Assembly: GCA_021613535.1 (NCBI GenBank)
Contig: CP075494.1
Span: 10,974,001-11,038,000, forward strand
Direction of reading: 5' to 3'
Length of the DNA: 64,000 bases
DNA from: Adineta vaga
Lineage: Eukaryota; Rotifera
Both the position numbers and the translations under genes were made by a program. Of the stretch, positions 11,269 to 22,087 are shown in pieces; the first letter of the stretch is position 1; every line of letters starts with the position of its first letter. The notes under the pieces are model-generated. The model was not told the DNA's origin. It saw only the letters and a list, made by a program, of their open reading frames with translations, and searched no databases.

Positions 11269-13948
11269 TCAGATTGTCAATTGAGTATCATCATCATCAT
11301 CATCATCTAAATATAACAAAACAAAGAATAGTATCTCTTTTGATTTGAAAATTTGAAGGAAATTTTTCTATAATAGTTAGAGATAATACCTTCGTCAGGA
11401 TTATTAGCCTGAGTCTTTTTCTTCTTGTTACGTTTATTTCGTTTTTTCTTAGATTTAGTTTCTAATGTTGTGGCTGATGATGATTGTGCACATTGTTGAA
11501 CATGATTCGATCGTTGTTTATGATTCGATTGTTTCCTTAACGATACTAATAAACGATATCGATCGGAATTACTTTGTTTTTCTACACGAAACTGTGTATA
11601 ATCAAGAAAAGCCAATGCAAAACGACGACAATTTATTGTTATAAGAAAATCATCAGCATATAAGAGAGAACGAGGTGTATCGATAGTATCTGTATTCGAA
11701 CTAGCACCTTCCATTTCAGCTAATGAGGACATTAAATTCTTGGCTGCACTACGAAGAAATTCCATATCACCATTATTATCCATATGTTCATCGAGTAATA
11801 AATCATCATCGTCAAAGTCAGATGGAAGATCGTGAAAATCATCTTCACTTTCGGTTAATTCATACGTAGCAATGGATTGTCGTGCGGAAGATGCAATAGA
11901 ATGTCGTTCCTCTTGGTTCGATGGCTTTTGTTCGATAAAAACTTCTGAAATTTATAGAACGCAGCTTTCTCATTTAGTTAAAAGAATAATTGAAATAAAC
12001 CTGGTTTTTGATCGAGATTCGGTGGTGGTGTTAACATAGGAATTGATAATTGAGACTTAACCGGTGAATCATTCTTCTGTATGGAAGCTGGTGGTGGTTC
12101 TTCTGAAATAATCATATTTGTTGAAAAAGATGTTTGCTGTTCCATTTGTCTTTGTTGTAAATAATTATGTAAATGTTGTAATGAATAGATACTAGTGTAA
12201 ATAGGTGTGATTTGAATCGAATTATTGAATGTTTTCTTTAATGATTGCATAAGATCTACGAATTAAATAGAAAAAAGAAGAATTCCTTCGATATAAACTA
12301 CTTACCATCATGAGAATAAAAATGTACAAAAGAACAATAAGAATATGATTTGATATGGAAAATTTTGATGTTATCGAATAATTTTCTAATTTCATCTTCG
12401 GAATAATCTTGATCATTATATTCGATAAATAATGTTTCTGGTAAATACAATTGAATACAATTAATCATTGATCCATCGCATTCAGGATGATTTCGAACAT
12501 TGGAGAGAATTTTTGAGAAATCTTTAAAATAAATAAGCATCATTCTCAATTGCTGAACATGATTTATCTTTTACCAATATCTTCCTTATATTCAACAACA
12601 ATGATCTGTTGATCGTTTTGATAATATGTAAAATGATTCTTCTTATAAGGTACTGAAACAGTATCAATGTATGATGCAATTCGCTTCGATCCCGGTAATA
12701 TATTTGAAAAACAAATATGTCGCATATCATTTATTTGATGAAGAAGTCGAGGTGTGAATGTAAAGGATTGAAATGTGACAGATCCATGAAGAGCAACACG
12801 ATCGGCAACTAGAATAAAGAGAAGAATTCTTAACAATAGGAAAGATTTCGTTTTTCTTACTTTCTGAATTTTGATAAAATACATGTGCAATACCTAAATG
12901 TTGATAGATTTTATGTGTTAACATTGGACCACCATTGGACTTGTTTTCATTGCTAAAAATAACCTCGATAAAATGTGTTTGAATGTCTTTGTCCGGTTGC
13001 CAACATATTTCAAGACCTTGATTAGCTGAAATAGATGAATGATAAATATACTGCATGAGTTTTGTTCCATCATTTGAATAGGAAACAAAAGAATATTGAA
13101 GTATATTAGTTTGAAGTTAGTCTAAAATCTTTATATTTCATGCGGTTTGCAGTTTTCTTATTCATCAAAAATCGACATCAAGGAACGTACAATTTTGTGA
13201 TACTATTGCTTGTTTTAGAAGAGTTTTTGAAGGCGCAACCAATCGATTGTTTATTTTCCATGATGAATTTCCATTAATTTGTGGTTTTGTTGTCATTCGC
13301 CACGTATTCATTGAAGACAATGATGATGGTGTAGAATTATTATTCGTTGGTACATTCCACATTGCTTGTTGTTCTCTTGATATACTATGATTGACTGAAT
13401 ATTTCTAAATAGATTCATTGTTACATGATCTCATCATTGTAATAGAAGGTTTTATATACTTTTGTTTGACAATAAACTCGAAAAGCTTTTGTTAATGCAT
13501 CTAAATCAAGATTGATCAATGATCCAAGTATATCTTCATGTTCTTTCTTAGTGATAAGATGTGAATATGGACAATTGTTCACTTGTTGACATGAATTTCC
13601 ATAGAAATAATCATAACATAGATGCAAATTTGTACATGTTCGATCTTTATTCTGACAATAACCATCAGTCCAAAGAGTTCGACATATTTCAAACTAGAAA
13701 TAAAAAAACCCAGTGAAAACATTCAAAGAAATAATTCTAATACAAACAGGCATAAAAAATTCAATTCGATTTTGATCTCGACTAATTTGAAATATTTCCA
13801 TGTAATTTTTAATACTAGCAATTATATATTTCGAATTCTTACATAATTGTCGTTCAAAACAATAATTATATAGAAAAGATACTTCAAATAAACATGTTTG
13901 TTGTTCAATACATAATCGTAGGATAGTATTAACAATATCAATATCCAT
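11269..13948 (-). CDS. tandem CCCH zinc-finger protein, 703 aa
   Basis: Nine exons (transcript order): 13948-13748, 13693-13460, 13404-13191, 13025-12861, 12808-12575, 12521-12306, 12255-12001, 11944-11390, 11306-11269. The sum is exactly 704 codons. Two CCCH fingers lie at residues 71-91 (C-x8-C-x6-C-x3-H) and 93-112 (C-x8-C-x5-C-x3-H). They are preceded by a ~67-residue helical N-terminal region, which recalls the winged helix plus finger arrangement of ZAP/PARP12-type RNA-binding proteins (inference). Downstream are beta-rich segments I cannot assign, a Pro-rich linker, a long acidic stretch, a Lys/Arg-rich nuclear-localisation-like run (KSKKKRNKRNKKKK) and an Asp-repeat C terminus. No PARP catalytic domain is visible. 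Likely an RNA-binding nuclear or shuttling protein. Last of four same-strand genes. Confidence 0.8.
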
Positions 13949-14256
13949 TGTATTTATTTAGTATCAAGGACAATATTTTGTATTATTCTCTATTGTGTTC
14001 AATTCAATTTCTTCTAAAAGAGAATTGAAAGATTTTTTCGACCAATACGCATTAAACATTCAAAATGTCGCTATTTAACAAAAACCAAGAACAGATTTCG
14101 ACTCTAATCGATTCTCACCAAAAATCATTCCTTTTAGTAGTTGAATTCAGTAGTAATTGATGTATTATTAATTGATTTCTATAGCATCAAGTTTATTAAA
14201 TATAAAATAATGAACGAAGGAAAAAAAATAATAAACGCAAACAAAATTTATCACAA
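13949..14256. other. short intergenic gap (308 bp)
   Basis: Separates the TTC1 stop from the CCCH protein start on the same strand. A/T-rich, no gene or RNA seen. Confidence 0.5.
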
Positions 14257-15416
14257 TTATCTTTGAAAATTAACGTTATAAGAACCAGTTGATGGATCTT
14301 GTTGAAGTTTGAAATTATTTGTTGATAAACCAAATGGTTTTAATATCATATTTCCCAAATCTTTTAATTTACCTAAATAAAAATAGAAAAAATTCAGTTT
14401 TTTCGTTCTAAAGAATCTCATCAGGACATACCTAACATTTCTTCTTTTAATTTCTCATTACGTTCTTTGATTTGATCGGGTAAAATCTAAACAAATCAAA
14501 AAAGAGCATTTCTTTACGTCAAAGCGAAACGAACAAATTTACATAAACTTCTCGTCTTGCTTGAGCATTACTTGAATCAAGTTCAAGAATTTTTTGATAA
14601 TCTTGTAATGCTTCTTCTAATTTATCAATTTGTTTATAAGAATCCGCACGACGTATATATGGTTTTACATACGTTGAATCAAGTTCAATTGATTTGGTAC
14701 AAGATTGAACAGCAGCTTCATATTTTTCCTAAAAAACACGATCATTAGTCTCCCTTTCGACAAAAAACTCTTTCGTTTACCATTTTCATTAAACATGCAG
14801 CACGATTTGCATAAATAACTGCACGATCACGTGTATATTTCATTGGACAAAATGAAATAGCATTGCTGTATTTTTCTAATGCTTGATCGTATTCTCCCCG
14901 ACCAAATAGATCATTACCTTCATCTTTCGATGTTTGGGATTCTGTATGACGTTTCTAGGCATACAAAAAAATCAATATGAATATTCTAAAGAAAACAAAA
15001 TTACTTCTTTATCTTCTTCTGTAAGAAGTGCTTCGCGTTCAACGAGTAATTCTTCATCAATAAAGTATGGATCTTCTAAAAGGACGAAGAAAAATATTTG
15101 ATAGAATGTGATTTATTGAAAGAAGCAACTTACCGGGTGTTTTCTTTTGCGGCTTTTCTTCTGTAGATAATTGTGAATTTAAACGATTATGTAAAAGATC
15201 AGCTTCAGTATTTGTTTCTGATGGAGAGGATTGATTTTGAAGAAATTCTGTATCGTGTGTATCGTGTGCATCGAAAAATTCATGATTATTGATCTCGTCT
15301 TTGCCATCATCATCATCATCGCTTGATTCGTTCCATTGAGGATGATTATGGATTGTTTGAGCTGTTTCCCATTGATCACGTTCTTCGTCGTCTTTTTTTA
15401 TAGTTGAAGATGCCAT
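14257..15416 (-). CDS. TTC1: tetratricopeptide repeat protein 1 (TTC1), 294 aa
   Basis: Six exons: 15416-15134, 15075-15005, 14954-14781, 14728-14543, 14486-14432, 14372-14257, totalling 295 codons; human TTC1 is nearly the same length. The N-terminal ~95 residues are acidic and disordered (a DDDDD run near residue 36). Three TPR motifs follow at about residues 125-231, containing [20 protein letters not shown] and [11 protein letters not shown]. The C terminus [20 protein letters not shown] plus [11 protein letters not shown] is the diagnostic TTC1 tail. TTC1 is a cytosolic adaptor reported to bind Hsp70/Hsp90 chaperones and small GTPase or G-protein partners. The ATG at 15416 is chosen because an in-frame upstream frame only adds a hydrophobic run not seen in the family. 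The start lies 221 bases below the TFIIB stop. Confidence 0.93.
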
Positions 15417-15637
15417 CTGAAGTGATGAAAGAAAAATAAACATATATTTAGATTTTCATTGGGCTCTTTATTTTTCTGCTAAATGTATATAACAAACAAG
15501 ACATCAATAAGCAAAAACAGTGAGATAGAGAAAGAATAGATTACGCAACTGTCTTCGTTTTAGAAATTATATCATGTTATATTCATAGATACACATAGAC
15601 AACAGGAAAAAAAAAACTCTCCGAGTTTGTATTTTAT

Positions 15638-16701
15638 TTATGATTGTGGTAAATTCGCCGGTGGACATTTGAATGCAAAATCGGCTGGAAATAATTCGGC
15701 TGCTTTTGGTAACATTATCTTGTAAATCTGTCGAATGGTACTTTCCATAACACCGGCTGCAACTTGAATTTCTTTCATAGGTTTTCGTTCACCAGCAGCA
15801 GCACATGCCATATATATAGATGCGCCTGCAATTGAATCTGGTGCACGACTTTGAATATCGCATAATTCTTTGGCACGTTCAGCAATGTATACAGCAGTTT
15901 TTTGTATAAGATTTTCTTGACGAAGTTCGAGATGATTACAAAATCGAGGCACCAAGTTTTTGATATCAATCGATTCCGGACGATTCGAATTCGGTAAGTT
16001 TTGAACAATTTGTTTGAAACATCGACCAATATCTTTCTTCGATGCACTGGTTGAGATTGCACAAATTTCTTATGACAGAAAACAGTAATTATATGCAAAT
16101 ATGCTTTTCATATTTTTACCTTTGATGGTACGTTGTGCACCTTCTTGTCTACAAGCAATATAGATACATGTTGCTACAATGGCATCTTGTGAACGACCTC
16201 GTACGCATTTATTTTCATAGCATTGTTTAAATAATGAAAAAGCTCGATTAATAATTCGACTCGATAAATTAATACGTCCTGCCATTTGTCGAATAGCATC
16301 ATAGCCACTTCGTAATGCTTTATCAGCTGAAGACATCTGTCGTGGTCCATTACTATACTTTTGTTTACCAAATTCATCAAGTGCACCTGAACCTGTACCT
16401 AATGACATGACCGTTTCAAGATTATCACTACCAAATAAAGGATTTTCAGCAGCTCCAACACGACTCATATCTTTCGTTTCTTTGTCATTCGAAAATGTTC
16501 GCCATTCTGATCCAACATCAACCATTCGATCTCCAACGACTAAACCACATTCTGGGCAAACCATGTCACCTGCACGATAATCTTCAACTAAAGTTGCTTC
16601 CGGATGAAACCGACATGCTAATTGTTTGACGTATCTAAACAAAAGTAAAACCAGGTTATATTTCATCGAAAGAATTCGTTTTATTTCATTTACCGTGACA
16701 T
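15638..16701 (-). CDS. GTF2B: transcription initiation factor IIB, 317 aa
   Basis: Three exons: 16701-16694 (only 8 coding bases), 16634-16120, 16068-15638. The 317 residues match the family length (human 316). The zinc ribbon ligands are C10, H13, C29 and C32, as in animal TFIIB. The B-finger/core linker is highly conserved (VDVGSEWRTFSNDK). Two cyclin folds follow, with the signatures ACRQEGAQRTIK and KEIGRCFK-like KDIGRCFKQ. TFIIB bridges TBP-bound promoter DNA and RNA polymerase II and sets the start site. The very short first coding exon ends in CG and completes an Arg codon across the intron; I chose this ATG because it gives the expected N-terminal length. It follows PNUTS on the same strand. 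Confidence 0.95.
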
Positions 16702-17322
16702 ATTTTGACTATTACCACTTGTTAAATCTAGAATTAAAAAAGACACAATTAAACAAGAAGACAAAGAAGCAAGATTTTCCATCATGTCAATCTTTTGTAT
16801 ATATATTTTTTCTTTTCTTTCAAAATGTACAAAAAAAAAACAACAAAACAAACAAAATACTGACTTTTCTTCTTCTCCTTCTTCTTTCTTCGAACAATTT
16901 GAAATGATGAGAAAGATCAAAAATGACAACGATGGATAGTATATATATATATATGTATATATGTATAGAGTTTTTTCTTAGTAAGAATAGATAAGCACAA
17001 AAGGAACGAAATAATCAACAAGAGCAGGAAAGAACAAAAAGAAAGATAATGAAATAAGGAATGAATAAAATCAAACAAACAAACATACATATTTCATAAA
17101 TAGACATACCTTATTCGGCTAGTCTACACACGAAAGGGAGAGAGAGAGAGAAGAGGAGGAAGAAAACAAATAAGACTTATCACACAATATATGTGCAGTT
17201 AGAATATGAGCCTTGAAATCATTTATCACAGGATTGACCACCAATATGTAATGCTTTCATTTGGTTTTTTTAATAAGGTGCTAATCCATCAATTGAAATT
17301 AATATTCTCTTTTCTTTTTGTT
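16702..17322. other. intergenic between PNUTS and TFIIB
   Basis: A/T-rich with a short TA repeat near 16939-16966 and a GA-rich run near 17138-17163. Probably holds the PNUTS 3' UTR and the TFIIB 5' UTR. No conserved frame; in particular nothing encoding the missing PNUTS C-terminal zinc finger is visible. Confidence 0.5.
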
Positions 17323-17356
17323 CTAAGAGAAAATATTTCGATTATTGTTATTGTTA

Positions 17357-17388
<32 letters not shown>

Positions 17389-20300
17389 GTGGTTATGATT
17401 AATGTTGTTTCGATTTTGATAGTAATCTCGACGATTATTTTGTGGCGGACCACGTCGAAAATGATGTTCTCTACTGTTCTCACGAGAAGATGACATTGAA
17501 TGATCATGATGGTTATTATTATTATTGTGATTGTGATTGTGATTGTTTGGATGATTAGGTCGTGTTTGTTGACCACCAATAGCGGAAACAAAACGAACTG
17601 ATGGTGTTTTAGAATTCATTGATGAAGGTGGAACTGTATTGATCATTGGATTAGTGAGATTTGGTGGTGGTTGTTGTGGTGTATTAAACGTTGCTGGCGA
17701 TGGTGGCGCTTGAAAGAGTGTAGGATCTAAAAAGAAAAAGAGAGATTATGAAGAATTGTATGTTTAATGTGAAGTGTCGACTTACTGCCCGTTGGTGGTG
17801 GTGGTATGCCTAAGGTTAAAGCATTAGCAATTAATTGTGTTAATGGAAATGTCGGTGGTGGTGGTAGGTTGAAATTTATTGGAAGATTTGGTATAAGATT
17901 AGCTATGGAATTCGGTGGTGGAACTAAAATGATATAATTATAATTTAATTGCTGTTTGGAAAAGAAATGATATTCAAGATGTTAAATAACTATTTGAAGA
18001 ATTCATCGGATAAAGGTTGACATTCTTACCGTTTGCTGTTTCATTTCCCATCGTCCTTGTAGCATTAAGTAATACTGATAGAAAATTAGGTGGTGCAGAT
18101 AAAGTAGGTGTTGCTGATACCGTTGAATTTGGTAATGGCATTACTGTTGCTGCTACTGCGGCTGTTGTTGCTGGAGTAGTTGTAATTGTTGTGGACGGAT
18201 TAATTGATGCATTCGTCGTTGAAAGATTAGTTGCAGTTGCTGATGTTAAATTTCCTTTTGCTTGTGCGAGAATTAGAGCAACTTCAGGTGATGCATCTCC
18301 AAATGAAAATGACGAAAGACTCGGAGTAACTGTAGTACTTGTTGACGTAAGGTTTGTTAAAACTAAAGGTATAGTTGGTGCTGCTGTTGTCGTATTATTG
18401 TTATTTACTGATGTTACTTTGCTCGATACAGATGATGATGTATCCTATAGACATACATACATATATATATACAGATACATAGAAATTTCAAAGAATTTAT
18501 TATTATGAAAAACACAAACAAAGTCCATATCGTTTGAGAAGATATACGCGAGCTTTTATTACTATTTTTTCGTTTTATTCTTACATCTTCAAGTGGTATC
18601 ACTTTGGGTTCACTTCGTTCAATATTGTTAGTACCAATCGGATCTCCATCTGGTTCACCTGGCGTATCAGGTAGAAATGAACGAATAAAAAGTGCCTGTA
18701 AAACAGTTTTTTCACGTTCTTCTTGCACAAATCGTTCCTGAGAAACGATTTGAGGTACTTGAATCGAATCAGGTAATAAAATTTTTATTAATGCTGGTAA
18801 TGGTGTTGAATATTGTTTATCATCGTTATCATTTGAATTCATATCTTGCGCACCTCGTCGTTTACGTAAATCACGTTCCATGACTTTTTCAAGCTGTGCT
18901 ATCGAGATATTTGCTGCACATGTACGTGCAAATACATGCATCTCAGACAGTTCAGAATCATCAACTTCAAAAAATGATGTATGAACAAGTGACTGATTTT
19001 TTTCATCAGCCCAAATCACTTTCTTTTTTACTACTTTCTTTACACCCGGTTCACTTAAATTACTTTTTATAACTGTATCTAAAAAAAGAAGCAAAAACCG
19101 ATATAAAAAGACATACGAATTAAAGAATCATTTTTTACAATACCTTTATTTAGTTCGTCAGGTTTTGGACTAACTATAGGCTGACTATCGGATATATTCA
19201 CTGCTTCATCATCGACGGTCATCGGCGGAGAAGACTAGAATGAAAAAGAAAAACATTTGAAAATGTCACATGACTGGCGCATAAGAGAAATGAATGGATA
19301 AGTTCTAAAATACTGTATTTGATTTGAATTCTCACCTATACACTCAACATGATATTCAAATAATCCGACTTTTAATGTCAATACTCTACACTACACTACA
19401 CTACACATGATGGAACTCATTGATAATTGCCGACAGTGCAATTATCTTTAATAACGCATAGACGTCAACGGTATGTTTGTCCTTGACAAAACTCAAGATT
19501 GTTATTTGGATGACCTCGAGTAAGATTATAATATTAAAAAGTGTTTTGTTTTCTCACCCTTGACTGTCCCATATTGTGTACTCGCATATCAGTATCTTCG
19601 AGAGAATTCTGCGGTACTTCATTCGATTTCAATCGTTTTCGTTCTTTGTATTGACTTAAAGAAAACTTTCGTTTTCCTTGCTGAGAATTCAAATCATCAC
19701 TCGATTGTCGATTTAATGGAACATTAGTTTTGCTTGGTTGAGTCGCCGCCGGAGGACTTTCTATTGACTCCGAGGGTGGAGATGATATACCAGTATTTGG
19801 CCTGAAATAAAAACAAAACAAATGAATAAACTTGAATACGCATGCAGGTAATGGGCAGAAAAAAGCACACGTAGAAAATCGATCGACAAAGTCCGTCATT
19901 GCATTGAACATTGAATACTTAAATTTTTGTGAATCATCTTGTTTTAATATGTGTTTTTATTTCTTCATAGCATCGAAATTACATAAGAAAAACGAATGAT
20001 CTATCAGACAAAAACTACCTACCGTTTAGATGTTCTTTTTCTTTACTAGAGAAGAAAAAAAAAGGAACGCTTGACCCTTATCACCATGTGATTGCTTCCT
20101 AAAAATCAAAACTTATCTGCACATCATTGAGAAAGGAAAAATGAAAAAAAAAACAACAACATATTGACAGTTCAATACAAGAAAAATAAAAATCATGAAA
20201 AGAATAAAATGATCAAATAAAAGACAAAAATAAAAATAGATGACAATAACAATAACACACGGACTTTATCGATCGATGAATCTTTTTCTTTTCGAATTTT

Positions 20301-22087
20301 ATTAAACCTAAAAGAGAACAAAGAAAAGGTCGAGTACCTACCTTCCTAATTTAGGTATACGAAATGTTGGTGTCGATCGATTCAATGAATTCGTTTTATT
20401 TAAACCATCACTATTATCATCTAGTTCAATTGCTGTTTTCATTTTTGATGAATCACTTTGTAATGGTGCCGAAACACGTCGATGTGTCGGTTTTCTATTT
20501 GTTGATGGTCCTATATTCTCTTCACTTTTTCGTTTGTTACTATCTGTACTATTATTATTATTACTACTACTACTACTACTAGTGTTTGTCACTGGCGTAG
20601 CAACGGCAGTCAAAGTAACGGTTGTTGCCATTTTTTTATCATTGAAAAGAGATGTATTAGGATTTGAAGAAAGCAATGTTCGTTCGTTTTGAATGGACTT
20701 TGAAGATGTCAATGAATGTTGATCAGCAGAAAGCACTGATTGAGAGGTGGATGGAAGTTCTATGAATAGAAACATAATCTTTATTATTTCGTGTAAATGA
20801 AAGAAATAACTTACCAGAAGAAAAAGGTTCGACAATATCAAGTTGAGATGAATGAATATCTATGGTTTTGAAGAGTTCTTTGGACGACCAAATGTCGTAC
20901 AAATGACGAGCACTTTCACGAATATCTACAAGAAATGAAACAATATGAATGAACTATTCGAACGAGCTAGATTTGTTGTAAGAAAAAAAAAAGAGCGCTA
21001 AACAACTTAATTTCGTTATCATCAATATCATCCCACACATACGATATCTCGCCCACTAGGAAACCACGCAGCTTTTATTTTTAACTTCAAAGAACTAAAT
21101 CATAACTTGCATCCTCCACGATTTCTTCTTTCAAATAATTCGTTTCGCTTTGTGATTTAACAGTAAATCGTTGATTAAACATAACGAAGACGCGCATCGA
21201 ATGAGCAATAGAACGTTAGTTAGTCTCATAGAAAGATGCAAAAAAAAACGATTCAAGCATGACTCTTTCTCATTCTTCGTTCATATCGCAGCGTTTTGAT
21301 AAATATCAACTTGTTGTGATCTATATATGTATATGTACATGCGAATCTTGATGCCAAAAAACGAAATCTCTTTTCTTTTCTTTTTTTGTAAAAAATAATT
21401 TAATTCATATAATTTGTTGAAATTAGTTTTTTTTTGTCTTTTCTTTTTCATTTGATATTTATACCAAAAACACTGACCCTTTTCTTTCCCTGACTCAGCC
21501 GATGCAAGTTCGGCTATTTTGAGCTGAAGCTCGTCGATATCATTCTGTGAAATAGTATTCAAATTGAATGGTAAATGGCCTAATATATTTAATGTATCGA
21601 GAAGAAATGCACGATTATGTTCACTACTAAAATGTGAAAGCCATTTGATTAAAATTTGATGTCCATCGCTTTTTAAAAACCTAGAAAAATGTAAAAGTGA
21701 TATATTTCATTATGTATGTGTTATTTTTTCTTCAAATTATATTTCGTATAAATAGAAAGAAAAATGAATTTTACATACGTGTTTAAGATCTCTTCAGATT
21801 GAGTATGACTTAGAATTTGTAAATAGATCGCTTTATTCACTAGTTTTTCGGCTAATTTCATTAATCTAAAGATTATATGACGGATATACGAAACCATTTC
21901 GACGAAGTAAAATCAAAACATACGTAATAAATTGTCGAACAACTCGGTCGTTTTTTAAACCACCATTCTTATCTAATAAATAGACGATTGTATTAAGTAA
22001 AACATTTGGATCCACAGGAGCCTAACAATGAATTTAATTTGTATAATTGAATTTTCTAAAAGAATATTCTTTTCATTTCGTTACCAT
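17323..22087 (-). CDS. PPP1R10: PNUTS, PP1 nuclear targeting subunit, 901 aa
   Basis: Twelve coding exons: 22087-22085, 22021-21924, 21865-21779, 21680-21478, 20925-20815, 20759-20342, 19801-19558, 19234-19144, 19078-18585, 18444-18030, 17923-17786, 17726-17323, totalling 902 codons. The N-terminal ~165 residues form a TFIIS-N/LW-like domain starting MAPVDPNVLL. A PP1-docking RVxF motif, KVIW, is at residues 438-441 and is followed by the PNUTS-specific block SQERFVQEEREKTVLQALF. The middle is Ser/Thr-rich and disordered, and the C-terminal third is Pro/Thr/Asn-rich. PNUTS with PP1 dephosphorylates polymerase II and elongation factors and couples termination to 3' processing. Vertebrate PNUTS ends in RGG-rich sequence and a CCCH finger; here the protein ends in a poly-Asn run and NRNIFS with no finger. 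The start codon is the last codon of its exon. Confidence 0.92.
17341..17389. repeat. trinucleotide repeat (TTA/TTG)n inside PNUTS
   Basis: A near-perfect triplet repeat on the plus strand that reads as AAT/AAC codons on the minus strand, encoding about 16 consecutive Asn residues at the extreme C terminus of PNUTS. Confidence 0.9.
19386..19406. repeat. pentanucleotide repeat (CTACA)n in a PNUTS intron
   Basis: About four copies of a CTACA unit in the intron between PNUTS exons 7 and 8. Confidence 0.8.

Noticed and set aside
17206-17591. Overlapping Ile/Val-rich frames on both strands
   Set aside because: They are other-frame readings of the triplet repeat that encodes the PNUTS poly-Asn tail.
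18017-18508. Plus-strand 163-residue Val/Ala-rich frame
   Set aside because: It is the antisense shadow of the Thr/Ala/Ser-rich exon 10 of PNUTS.
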